Origin: Mycolicibacterium parafortuitum
GTDB taxonomy: Bacteria > Actinomycetota > Actinomycetes > Mycobacteriales > Mycobacteriaceae
Assembly: GCF_010725485.1 (NCBI RefSeq)
Contig: NZ_AP022598.1
Coordinates: 2,666,001-2,730,000, forward strand
Length of the DNA: 64,000 nt
Reading direction: 5' to 3'
How positions within the stretch are numbered: position 1 is the stretch's first letter; each line of letters opens with the position of its first letter. The notes beneath the pieces are model-generated. The model did no database searches and was not told the origin of the DNA. It saw only the letters and a program-made list of their open reading frames with translations. Below, in pieces: positions 1-8,384 of the stretch. The position numbers and the translations under genes were made by a program.

Positions 1-215
1 ATCCCGTCACCGCCGAGCGGGAGCAGTGGGACGACGGCAACAACACCCTGGCGCTGGCCCCGGGCGTCGTCGTCGCCTACGAGCGCAACACCGAAACCAA
101 TGCCCGCCTTGCCGACTCGGGGATCGAGGTGCTGCCGATCGCGGCGTCCGAATTGGGCACCGGCCGCGGCGGCCCACGCTGTATGTCGTGCCCGGCCGGC
201 CGCGACCCGCTCTAG
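1..215 (+). CDS. arcA: Arginine deiminase, C-terminal end (partial)
   Basis: Only the last 70 codons are present; the frame is set by base 3 and the stop is TAG at 213-215. Arginine deiminase hydrolyses arginine to citrulline and ammonia in the cytoplasm. The fragment carries the family's C-terminal hallmark: a [10 protein letters not shown] segment, a GVVVAYERN strand and the loop [11 protein letters not shown], whose first Cys corresponds to the catalytic nucleophile of the guanidine-modifying enzyme fold. It lies convergent to pmt, as Rv1001 and Rv1002c do in M. tuberculosis, but here a nuclease-like gene bounded by palindrome arms sits between them. The N-terminal part lies outside the window. 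Confidence 0.92.
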   Translation, partial: PVTAEREQWDDGNNTLALAPGVVVAYERNTETNARLADSGIEVLPIAASELGTGRGGPRCMSCPAGRDPL

Positions 216-243
216 TTTCGCCGAACTGGGATTCCCGGCTGTG
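216..243 (+). repeat. Left arm of a split palindromic repeat (copy A)
   Basis: This 28-nt arm begins directly after the arcA stop. Its reverse complement recurs at 1184-1211 with 26 of 28 bases matching, so the two arms flank the DUF559 gene. Bases 219-243 are identical over 25 nt to the reverse complement of 48139-48163, an arm of the intact palindrome at 48.1 kb. The core is CGCCGAACTGGGATTCCC. Confidence 0.88.
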
Positions 244-254
244 GATTCGCCCGT

Positions 255-1127
255 TCACACGACCATGGCGCCGGGCTCGCGTTCGGCCCATGCGCGACGG
301 ACCCGGTCGATCACGTCGTAGGGCCGGTCCTCCGCGATCACCTTGACATGTCGCCAGCCGCGGTCCCTGATCATCCGCAGCCGCCGTTCGTCCCAGACGT
401 ACTGTCGGCGCTCGGTGCGGTGGTGATCGCCGTCGTATTCGACGGCGATACCGGCGTCCTCCCAGCCCATGTCGAGGAATGCGAACGGGGCTCCGTAGTC
501 GTCGCATACCGGGATCTGTGTTGCGGGACGGGGGAAACCCGCGTCGATGAGCAGCAGCCGAAGACGGGTCTCCTTCGGGGACTGGGCGCCGCCGTCCATC
601 AGGTCGAGGGCGGTCCGCAGCCGCCTGATGTGGCGGGCGCCCTTGTACCTGTCGGCTATCGGGGAGACCCATTCTGCGCGAAGCCCCGTCGCGTTGGACA
701 GAGCGTCGAGACACACGACGGCCTCGTTGCGGGGCAGGTGACGGCCGAGGTCGTAGGCGCACCGCTGAACCGTCGCAACGGCCATGCCGTCGATCGGGTA
801 GACGTCGTCGTAGAGAAAGTGGTCGTCGCGGGCGATGATCCCCGGGGGCGTGTCGTAGGACTTCCAGATGAGTTCGACCGGCACGTCGTCGCCGATCCAC
901 TTCACGCCGTGCAGGGCAGCGGCGGCGCGGCCGGTGATGACACCGCGTTCGCGCGACCACAGCCATGCGCCGACGGTCCGGTGATACAGCGAGCGCGGAG
1001 CGTCCCGCAGGATGTGGACGTCGGGGAAGAGCCGCTCGTAGTGCCATCGCAGCTCGCCGCGGGTGATCGTGCCTTCCTTGATCTCCTGGCTGCCCAGGAT
1101 CACCGGTCGCATGTGTTCGATCGTCAC
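255..1127 (-). CDS. DUF559 / Vsr-like endonuclease-domain protein
   Basis: A 290-aa protein of a type abundant in mycobacteria. The first ~100 residues resemble the AbiEi-type antitoxin and DNA-binding region (GVITGRAAAALHG). The C-terminal ~110 residues form a PD-(D/E)XK, Vsr-like domain (DUF559): FAFLDMGWED followed by IAVEYDGDHHR, then a basic helix and WRHVKVIAED. No AbiEii toxin partner lies beside it. The GTG at 1125-1127 was chosen; an ATG six codons in (1112) is also possible. The gene fills the loop between inverted arms at 216-243 and 1184-1211, and the start codon overlaps a further 12-nt copy of the arm end (1127-1138). Nuclease activity is inferred from motifs; its substrate is unknown. 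It is absent from this place in the M. tuberculosis order, which suggests insertion. Confidence 0.8.
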   Translation of the reverse strand: MTIEHMRPVILGSQEIKEGTITRGELRWHYERLFPDVHILRDAPRSLYHRTVGAWLWSRERGVITGRAAAALHGVKWIGDDVPVELIWKSYDTPPGIIARDDHFLYDDVYPIDGMAVATVQRCAYDLGRHLPRNEAVVCLDALSNATGLRAEWVSPIADRYKGARHIRRLRTALDLMDGGAQSPKETRLRLLLIDAGFPRPATQIPVCDDYGAPFAFLDMGWEDAGIAVEYDGDHHRTERRQYVWDERRLRMIRDRGWRHVKVIAEDRPYDVIDRVRRAWAEREPGAMVV

Positions 1128-1183
1128 CCAGTTCGGCGTGCCCTCGGCGAGCCTCGTGTGAGGGTTGTGGATAACCGCGAAAT

Positions 1184-1211
1184 CACGACCGGGAATCCCA
1201 GTTCGGCGAAA
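1184..1211 (-). repeat. Right arm of the split palindromic repeat (copy A)
   Basis: Reverse complement of 216-243 except for two bases near the inner end. The inner flanks are weakly complementary for about ten more bases. The arm ends seven bases before the last base of the pmt stop codon. With the left arm it forms the same arm-loop-arm plan as the 63-64-nt palindromes elsewhere in the window, but the loop is about 940 bp and holds the nuclease-like gene. Confidence 0.88.
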
Positions 1212-1217
1212 AGCCCG

Positions 1218-2768
1218 CTAGCGCCAGGACGGCAGCCAGATCTGCATGTTCCACGTGTGCTGCGAGATCGGCAGCCCGGTCAGGATCGGGTAGAGCCATG
1301 CGAAGTTCGTGATGACCACCGCGACGTAGATGCACACCACCAGCAGGCCCAGCGTGCGCCGCTCGGCGTTGCGTGTGGGTTTGTACAGGATGTCGCCGAG
1401 GATCATCGCGATGATCATCACCAGGAACGGGGCCATCGTCGCCGCGTAGAAGAAGTACATCTGCCGGTCGATGTCGGCGAACCAGGGCAGGAAGCCCGCG
1501 CTGTAGCCGACCAGCAGCACCGCGTAGCGCCAGTCGCGCTTCACGAACGCCCGCCACACCGCCCATGCCAGGATCGGCACCGCGAGGAACCACATCGCCG
1601 GTGTGCCGACCAGCATCACGGCCTTCACGCACGACTGGGCGCCGCAGCCCGACACGTTGTCGGTGTCGATTGCGTACAGCACCGGCCGCAGCGACATCGG
1701 CCACGTCCAGGGTTTGGACTCCCACGGGTGGTGGTTGCCGTCGGCGTTGGTCAGCCCGGAATGGAACCGGTACGCGGCGTAGGTGTAGTGCCACAGCGAC
1801 CGCAGCGCGTCCGGGATCGGCAGCGCGCTGTCCGGGCCGATGGACCGGCCCACCTCGTGGCGGTTGACGCCCGTCTCGGATGCGAACCACGGGGTGTAGG
1901 ACGCGAGGTACACCCCGAACGGGATCAGCACCAGCGCATACAGCGACGGACCGACGTCGCGCCGCAGCGCCCCGAGCCAGGGCCGCGGCACCCGGTACTG
2001 CTTGCGCGCGGCGACGGTGAACCCGACCGTCATGAGGCCGAAGAACAGCACGAAGTACAGCCCGGACCACTTCGTCGCACACGCCAGCCCGAGCAGCACC
2101 CCGGCGCCGAACCGCCACCAGCGCACCCCGAGCCGCGGACCCCACGGCGTCTCGGCGATGCGCCCTTCCAGGAACGCGATGTGCATGCGCTCACGGATCT
2201 GGTCACGGTCGACCATCAGGGCGCCGAACGCCGCGACGACGAACACGGTGAGGAACCCGTCCAGCAGCGCGGTGCGCGCGGTGACGAAGCTGACGCCGTC
2301 GGCGATCAGCAGCAGACCGGCGAGACCACCGATCAGGGTGGAGCGGCTGATGCGCCGCGCGATCCGCACCACCAGGAGCACGAGGACCACTCCGCACACG
2401 GCGCCGGAGAACCGCCAGCCGAGCCCGTTGTAGCCGAAGACCGCCTCGCCGATCGCGATGAGTTGTTTCCCGACGGGCGGGTGCACCACCAGCCCGTAGC
2501 CAGGGTTGTCCTCCAGGCCCTTGTTGTGGACCATCTGCCAGGCCTGCGGCGCGTAGTGCTTCTCGTCGAAGATCGGGGTGCCCGCATCGGTCGGCGAGCC
2601 CAGGTTCAGGAACCGGGTCACTGCGGCCAGTGCGGTGATCACGGCGGTCATCGCCCAGCCCTGGAGCCGGTCGAGGGGGCCGAAGTCGGCGACGGGTACG
2701 ACCGGGCCGGGGCTGATGACGGGGACCGAGCGCCCGCTTCTGTGGAGTTCCTCGGTCGGGGCGGTCAC
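1218..2768 (-). CDS. pmt: Dolichyl-phosphate-mannose-type protein O-mannosyltransferase
   Basis: A 516-aa multi-spanning membrane enzyme of the PMT (GT39) family. It transfers mannose from polyprenyl-phosphomannose to Ser/Thr of exported proteins, usually alongside Sec translocation. After a short cytoplasmic N-terminus comes a first membrane segment (ITALAAVTRFLNLG). The first extracytoplasmic loop then carries the acidic pair DEKHYAPQAWQ expected for catalysis. Other visible motifs are VVHPPVGKQLIAIGE, about ten hydrophobic segments and the C-terminal PMT_4TMC region ending at IWLPSW. The start is GTG at 2766-2768, exactly 7 nt after a minus-strand TACGAT, which favours a leaderless transcript. 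It is divergent from rsmI, as in M. tuberculosis (Rv1002c/Rv1003). Confidence 0.95.
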   Translation of the reverse strand: MTAPTEELHRSGRSVPVISPGPVVPVADFGPLDRLQGWAMTAVITALAAVTRFLNLGSPTDAGTPIFDEKHYAPQAWQMVHNKGLEDNPGYGLVVHPPVGKQLIAIGEAVFGYNGLGWRFSGAVCGVVLVLLVVRIARRISRSTLIGGLAGLLLIADGVSFVTARTALLDGFLTVFVVAAFGALMVDRDQIRERMHIAFLEGRIAETPWGPRLGVRWWRFGAGVLLGLACATKWSGLYFVLFFGLMTVGFTVAARKQYRVPRPWLGALRRDVGPSLYALVLIPFGVYLASYTPWFASETGVNRHEVGRSIGPDSALPIPDALRSLWHYTYAAYRFHSGLTNADGNHHPWESKPWTWPMSLRPVLYAIDTDNVSGCGAQSCVKAVMLVGTPAMWFLAVPILAWAVWRAFVKRDWRYAVLLVGYSAGFLPWFADIDRQMYFFYAATMAPFLVMIIAMILGDILYKPTRNAERRTLGLLVVCIYVAVVITNFAWLYPILTGLPISQHTWNMQIWLPSWR

Positions 2769-2775
2769 GCATGCG

Positions 2776-2785
2776 ATCGTAGGCT
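2776..2785. promoter_or_regulatory. Overlapping divergent -10 elements of pmt and rsmI
   Basis: The plus strand reads TAGGCT at 2780-2785, followed by 7 nt and the rsmI ATG. The minus strand reads TACGAT at 2781-2776, followed by 7 nt and the pmt GTG. Both match the mycobacterial TANNNT -10 form at the spacing that puts transcription start on the start codon. The two hexamers share two bases, so both promoters can hardly be open at once. Predicted from sequence only. Confidence 0.6.
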
Positions 2786-2792
2786 GTGTGAC

Positions 2793-3629
2793 ATGACGGC
2801 CGGACGACTGCTCGTGGGCGCCACGCCGCTGGGACAGCCGTCGGACGCGTCGGCGCGGCTGATCCGGGCGCTGGGCAGTGCCGACGTGATCGCCGCGGAG
2901 GACACCCGCCGGATCCGCACCTTGGCGACAGCGCTCGAGGTGAAGCCGGCGGGCCGGATCGTGAGCCTCTACGACCAGAACGAGTCGTCCCGGGTGCCCG
3001 CGCTGCTCGACGACATCCGCAGCGGGGCGACAGTGCTGCTGGTCAGCGACGCCGGGATGCCGCTGATCAGCGATCCCGGCTACCGGCTGGTGGCGGCCTG
3101 CGCGGAGAACGACCTGACGGTGCAGTGCCTGCCCGGCCCGTCCGCGGTCACCACGGCGCTCGCGGTGGCGGGCCTGCCGTCGGAGCGGTTCTGCTTCGAG
3201 GGGTTCGCACCGCGCAAGCAGTCCGCGCGCAACTCGTGGCTGCAGACCTTGCGAGCCGAACCGCGCACCTGTGTGTTCTTCGAGTCACCGCGCCGGCTGG
3301 CCGAGACGCTGCGCGACGCCGTCGACGTGCTCGGCCCGCAGCGCCGGGCCGTGGTGTGCCGGGAGCTGACCAAGACGCACGAGGAGATCGTGCGCGGGAC
3401 GCTCGGGGAGCTCGCCGAGTGGGCCGCCGACGGTGTGCTGGGGGAGATCACCGTGGTGCTGGCCGGCGCGACACCGTCGGCGGATCCCGAGGAAATGGTC
3501 GCCGAGGCGCTGCGGCTGGTCGACGACGGGATGCGGGTCAAGGACGCGTGCGCACAGGTCGTCGCCGCGCATCCCGGCGGTCCGTCGCGGCGCGAGCTCT
3601 ACGACGCGGTGCTACGTGCGCGTGAGTGA
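2793..3629 (+). CDS. rsmI: 16S rRNA (cytidine-1402 2'-O)-methyltransferase RsmI
   Basis: A 278-aa tetrapyrrole-methylase-fold enzyme that methylates the ribose 2'-OH of C1402 in the ribosomal decoding centre using SAM. Family motifs are GRLLVGATPLG at the N-terminus, IAAEDTRRIRTLA, VSDAGMPLISDPGYRLV and CLPGPSAVTTAL (SAM pocket), GFAPRK, then FESPRRLAETL and ELTKTHEEI. The C-terminal ~50 residues are the small RsmI HTH region. The ATG at 2793 was chosen because a TAGGCT box lies 7 nt upstream and the protein then begins at the conserved strand; the frame is open far upstream but without family sequence. The last 18 bases overlap the convergent pabB end. Confidence 0.95.
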   Translation: MTAGRLLVGATPLGQPSDASARLIRALGSADVIAAEDTRRIRTLATALEVKPAGRIVSLYDQNESSRVPALLDDIRSGATVLLVSDAGMPLISDPGYRLVAACAENDLTVQCLPGPSAVTTALAVAGLPSERFCFEGFAPRKQSARNSWLQTLRAEPRTCVFFESPRRLAETLRDAVDVLGPQRRAVVCRELTKTHEEIVRGTLGELAEWAADGVLGEITVVLAGATPSADPEEMVAEALRLVDDGMRVKDACAQVVAAHPGGPSRRELYDAVLRARE

Positions 3630-4850
3630 GCCGACACCATGGCCGATGATCGGCGTGGCCTTGTGCAGGCACTCGTCCCACTCGCGCTCCGGATCCGAAT
3701 CGGCGGTGATACCGCCGCCGACGCCGAGCACCGCGGTGCCGTCCGGGGTGAACTCGACCGTGCGGATCGCGACGTTCAGCTCGCAGCCGGCCCACGGTGA
3801 CGCGAGCCCCACTGTGCCGCAGTAGATCCCGCGCCTATGCGGTTCCCACGAGACCAGCAGCTCGCGGGCGCGCTGCTTCGGGGTGCCGGTGACCGAGGCC
3901 GGCGGGAACGTCGCGTCGAGCAGGTCGGCCATCGGCAACTCGGCGGGGACCCGCGCGGTCACCGTGGACACCAGATGCCACACCCCGGGCGCCGGCCGGA
4001 CCGCCAGCAGTTCGGGCACCGCGACCGATCCGGTGCGCGCGACCCGGCCCAGATCGTTGCGCACCAGGTCGACGATCATGATGTTCTCCGCGACGTCCTT
4101 GACCGACGCCCGCAGCGCCGCCGGATCGGCGTGCCGCGGCAGGGTGCCCTTGATCGGGCTGGACGTGACGGATTCCCCGCACCGGCGCAGGAACAGCTCT
4201 GGCGACAGCGACGCCACCGCACCCCAATCGCCCGCGAGATACGCCGCCCGGGCCGGTGTGGTCCGGCCCGCCGCCTCGGTGAAGAAATCGAGCGGGGCTC
4301 CGTCGAGCACGCCACGGAACTGTGTGCACACACACGCCTGGTACACCTCGCCGGCGGCGATCGCGTCGAGACATTCCCGCACCCCCCGTTGATGCTCGGT
4401 GTGATCGGCGGCCTCCCACACCACGGCCGCGCGCCGACGCCCGGCGGGGGAGTGCACGGCGTCGGTGACCCAACCGGGAAGTGTTGCTCCGGTGAGGCTT
4501 TCGTACCACCAGCCGCCGTCGCGGTCACAGCGCAACACCGAATCCGACCAGCCGCCCGCCGCGACGGGGATCCGCGGGCCGAGCCCGTCGGCGCCGGCGT
4601 CGGGGTAGGACAGGTATCCGAACCAGCCGCCACCCACCGGCCCGTCGCAGCGGTTTCCCGGTGTCACGCCGAAAACCGTCTCGGGTGCGACGGCCGACAC
4701 GCTCACCGTGGGAGCGATCACCGCGCGGGAGCCGAACCAGTCACCGATCAGCGCGGCGGGCGGCGCGATCCCGAGTCGCTCCGTCGCGGCCCCGAGCGCA
4801 CGCAGCACCGACGGGGCGTCGCCCAGATCGCCGAGCCGCTCGATGCGCAC
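3612..4850 (-). CDS. pabB: Aminodeoxychorismate synthase component I
   Basis: A 412-aa chorismate-utilising enzyme that converts chorismate to 4-amino-4-deoxychorismate for folate synthesis, normally with glutaminase PabA. The C-terminal half has the chorismate-binding signatures: GEVYQACVCTQF, SLSPELFLRR, SSPIKGTLPR, ENIMIVDLVRNDLGRV, FPPASVTGTPKQRA and YCGTVGL. The motif PIKGT (rather than the PIAGT of anthranilate synthase) marks PabB-type enzymes. It lies 6 nt after the sigma-factor gene on the same strand, so it may be cotranscribed with it, and its 3' end overlaps rsmI by 18 bp. It is the positional equivalent of Rv1005c. Confidence 0.9.
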   Translation of the reverse strand: MRIERLGDLGDAPSVLRALGAATERLGIAPPAALIGDWFGSRAVIAPTVSVSAVAPETVFGVTPGNRCDGPVGGGWFGYLSYPDAGADGLGPRIPVAAGGWSDSVLRCDRDGGWWYESLTGATLPGWVTDAVHSPAGRRRAAVVWEAADHTEHQRGVRECLDAIAAGEVYQACVCTQFRGVLDGAPLDFFTEAAGRTTPARAAYLAGDWGAVASLSPELFLRRCGESVTSSPIKGTLPRHADPAALRASVKDVAENIMIVDLVRNDLGRVARTGSVAVPELLAVRPAPGVWHLVSTVTARVPAELPMADLLDATFPPASVTGTPKQRARELLVSWEPHRRGIYCGTVGLASPWAGCELNVAIRTVEFTPDGTAVLGVGGGITADSDPEREWDECLHKATPIIGHGVGSLTRT

Positions 4851-4856
4851 GGCTCA

Positions 4857-5753
4857 TTATCGGCTGATCCGGCGCGGCACCATCACCCCCGTCAGCTTCT
4901 CCGGGTTGCGCATCGCGTAGAAGTTCGTGATCCGGCCGTCGGCCACCTCGAACGTGACCACGCCCTCCAGCACGTCGCCCGTATAGAGCACCAGCGCGGG
5001 CGCGCTGTTGTAGACCGCGGGCTCGACCCGGCCCTCGCCACCGGCGAGCCGGACGAAGCCCAGGATCAGCCGGGCCACCTTGTCGGCACCTTCCACCGGC
5101 CGCCGGGCCGCGCTGACCTTGCCGTCGCTGTCGGCGATCCACACCACGTCGGGCGCCAGCATCTCCAGCAGTCCGTCCATGTCACCGGTGGCCGCGGCGG
5201 CAAAGAACTTCATGGTGATCTCGCTCGACACCTTCGGGTCGACCGGCTCGTAGCGTTTGCGCCGCGACTGCACGTGCTCGCGGGCCCGGTGCGCCATCTG
5301 CCGGACCGCCGCTGCCGACTTGCCGAGCGCCTCGGCGATCTCGTCGTGCCCGAAGCCGAACACCTCCCGCAGCACGAACACCGCCCGCTCGTCGGGGCTC
5401 AGCGTCTCCAGCACCACCAGCATCGCCATCGACACCGACTCGGCGAGCACCACGTCCGCCGACGGATCCTGCTGGGTCAGAAGCGGTTCCGGCAGCCACG
5501 GGCCCACATAGTCCTCGCGTCTGCGGGATTGGGCGCGCAGGGCGTTGAGCGACTGCCGGGTGACGAGCTGGGCCAGGTAGGCCTTGGTGTCGGTGACCGC
5601 CGCAAGGTCCACCTCGGCCCAGCGCAGGTAGCTCTCCTGCAGCACGTCGTCGGATTCGGTTGCGCTGCCCAGGATCTCGTAGGCGATCGTGAACAGCAGC
5701 GGGCGCAGAAGCGTGAACCGATCGGCGTGTTCGTCTCCCGGCGTCACGCTCAC
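4857..5753 (-). CDS. ECF41-type RNA polymerase sigma factor with SnoaL-like C-terminus
   Basis: A 298-aa extracytoplasmic-function sigma factor. Residues ~1-75 form sigma region 2 (LRPLLFTIAYEILGSATESDD, truncated here to the first helices), and ~105-165 form region 4 with the helix-turn-helix FGHDEIAEALGKSAAAVRQ. Residues ~175-298 form an NTF2/SnoaL-like domain. The linker WLPEPLL and the late NPEKL motif (NPDKL in most members) are characteristic of ECF41 sigma factors such as SigJ and SigI, where the SnoaL domain controls activity without a separate anti-sigma factor. The GTG start overlaps the stop of the upstream oxidoreductase by 4 nt (GTGA). ECF41 genes typically sit beside an oxidoreductase or similar enzyme that is their likely target, as seen here. 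Confidence 0.92.
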   Translation of the reverse strand: MSVTPGDEHADRFTLLRPLLFTIAYEILGSATESDDVLQESYLRWAEVDLAAVTDTKAYLAQLVTRQSLNALRAQSRRREDYVGPWLPEPLLTQQDPSADVVLAESVSMAMLVVLETLSPDERAVFVLREVFGFGHDEIAEALGKSAAAVRQMAHRAREHVQSRRKRYEPVDPKVSSEITMKFFAAAATGDMDGLLEMLAPDVVWIADSDGKVSAARRPVEGADKVARLILGFVRLAGGEGRVEPAVYNSAPALVLYTGDVLEGVVTFEVADGRITNFYAMRNPEKLTGVMVPRRISR

Positions 5754-6934
5754 CGGACCGGCACCTCCGGTGAGGTCGCGATCAGCTCGGAGCGGTCGGG
5801 GCCCTTCAACGACCGGTACGTACCGGGCTTACGTGCCTCGGCGGCAAGCCATTTGACCGTGAACCGGCACACCTGCTCCTTGACGAAGGCACCGGTGCGC
5901 CCTCCGATGTAGAGGTTGCGCGGGGTGTCGTCCTTGTGCTGGATCTGCACGGTGCCCGCGCCGCGGCCGAGGCTGATGCACTGCCCGGACATCGGCACCG
6001 TCGCGTCGGCGACCGCGGTGCCCGCGATCCGCGCCAGCACCGTGCCCGCAGCCTGGGCGCCGAGCGGCAGCCCGGCCTGGCAGCTCATCCGGTACGGGTG
6101 ACCCGACGGGGCCGCCGCGTCCCCGGCCGCGACGATGCGGTCGTCGTCGACGCTGGTCAGTGTCTCGTCGGTGATCAGCCGGCCCAGTGCGTCGCTGGTC
6201 AGTCCGCTGGCCGCGGCCAGCCCCGGCACGCCGAACCCGGCCGTCCACACCGTCACCGCGCTGGGCAGGGTGCGCCCGTCGTCGAGGACGACGTGGTCGG
6301 GGCCGACGGCGCGCACCCCGGCGGCCACGGTGGTGACACCGAGCTTGCGCAGCCGCTTGGTCACCGACCGGCGCCCGGCAACGCTGAGTGACGGTCCGAC
6401 CACCGGGGTGACGAGCGTGACCGAGCGGCCCGCTTCGGCGAACTCGGCCGCGGCCTCGATCCCGGTCAGCCCGCCGCCGACGACCACCAGCGGGGCCGGC
6501 GCCGCGAGGTCGGCCAGCCGCTCCCGCAGCCGCGTAGCCTGCTCCAATTCGCTGAGCGGGTAGGCGAATTCGGCGGCCCCGGGCACGCTCGCCGGCACGT
6601 CGCCGGTGCTGCCGACCGCATAGACCAGGTAGTCGTAGTCCAGGGCGGAACCGGAGGCCAGCGCGAGGCGCCGGGCCGCGGCGTCGATACGTTCGGCGCT
6701 GTCGAGCACCAGGCGCACGCGGACGTTGAGCACGGTGCCGAAGTCCTGGACGGCGACCGTGCTGTCCGGGTCGTCGGCTGCCGCCAGTTGGTGCAGCCGG
6801 ATCCGCTCGACGAACTGGGGGCGCGGGTTGACCAGGGCCACGTCCACGTCCTCGCGGGAGCAGAGTCGGTTGGCGGCCATCACGCCTGCGTATCCGCCGC
6901 CGATGACGACGATCCGGGTGGGCTGTGCGCTCAT
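5750..6934 (-). CDS. FAD-dependent NAD(P)H oxidoreductase (NDH-2 / FSP1-like)
   Basis: A 394-aa pyridine nucleotide-disulfide-type flavoprotein. It begins with the FAD-binding fold RIVVIGGGYAGVMAANRL, has the second nucleotide-binding motif LVVVGGGLTGIEAAAEFAE near residue 145, and the late FAD motif RIVAAGDAAAP. No CxxC redox disulfide is visible, so it resembles type II NADH dehydrogenase or AIF/FSP1-like quinone reductases rather than disulfide reductases. The ATG at 6932-6934 has AAAGGAG upstream, so the longer in-frame extension was not used. The stop overlaps the sigma-factor start by 4 nt, a strong sign of translational coupling and of functional association with the ECF41 factor. The substrate is not known. 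Confidence 0.88.
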   Translation of the reverse strand: MSAQPTRIVVIGGGYAGVMAANRLCSREDVDVALVNPRPQFVERIRLHQLAAADDPDSTVAVQDFGTVLNVRVRLVLDSAERIDAAARRLALASGSALDYDYLVYAVGSTGDVPASVPGAAEFAYPLSELEQATRLRERLADLAAPAPLVVVGGGLTGIEAAAEFAEAGRSVTLVTPVVGPSLSVAGRRSVTKRLRKLGVTTVAAGVRAVGPDHVVLDDGRTLPSAVTVWTAGFGVPGLAAASGLTSDALGRLITDETLTSVDDDRIVAAGDAAAPSGHPYRMSCQAGLPLGAQAAGTVLARIAGTAVADATVPMSGQCISLGRGAGTVQIQHKDDTPRNLYIGGRTGAFVKEQVCRFTVKWLAAEARKPGTYRSLKGPDRSELIATSPEVPVR

Positions 6935-7031
6935 GGTGTCTCCTTTCGAGGGGCTTGTGCCCTCAAGACACCGCGCGGTGTCCGGATGTGACACCTACGC
7001 CGGATGTGTGACGCAGATTACTCGATCTTGA

Positions 7032-8384
<1,353 letters not shown>

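Noticed and set aside
255..1127. DUF559 gene as the antitoxin of an AbiE toxin-antitoxin pair
   Set aside because: No AbiEii nucleotidyltransferase gene lies on either side, and the C-terminal domain is nuclease-like.
206..1221. Target-site duplication around the split palindrome
   Set aside because: CCCGCT occurs at 206-211 and 1214-1219, but at different distances from the arms (4 and 2 nt) and within gene ends, so it is not a convincing flush duplication.
348..3629. A very long plus-strand open frame upstream of and including rsmI
   Set aside because: Only the part from 2793 encodes a recognised protein (RsmI); the rest is antisense to the DUF559 gene and pmt and is a product of high GC content.
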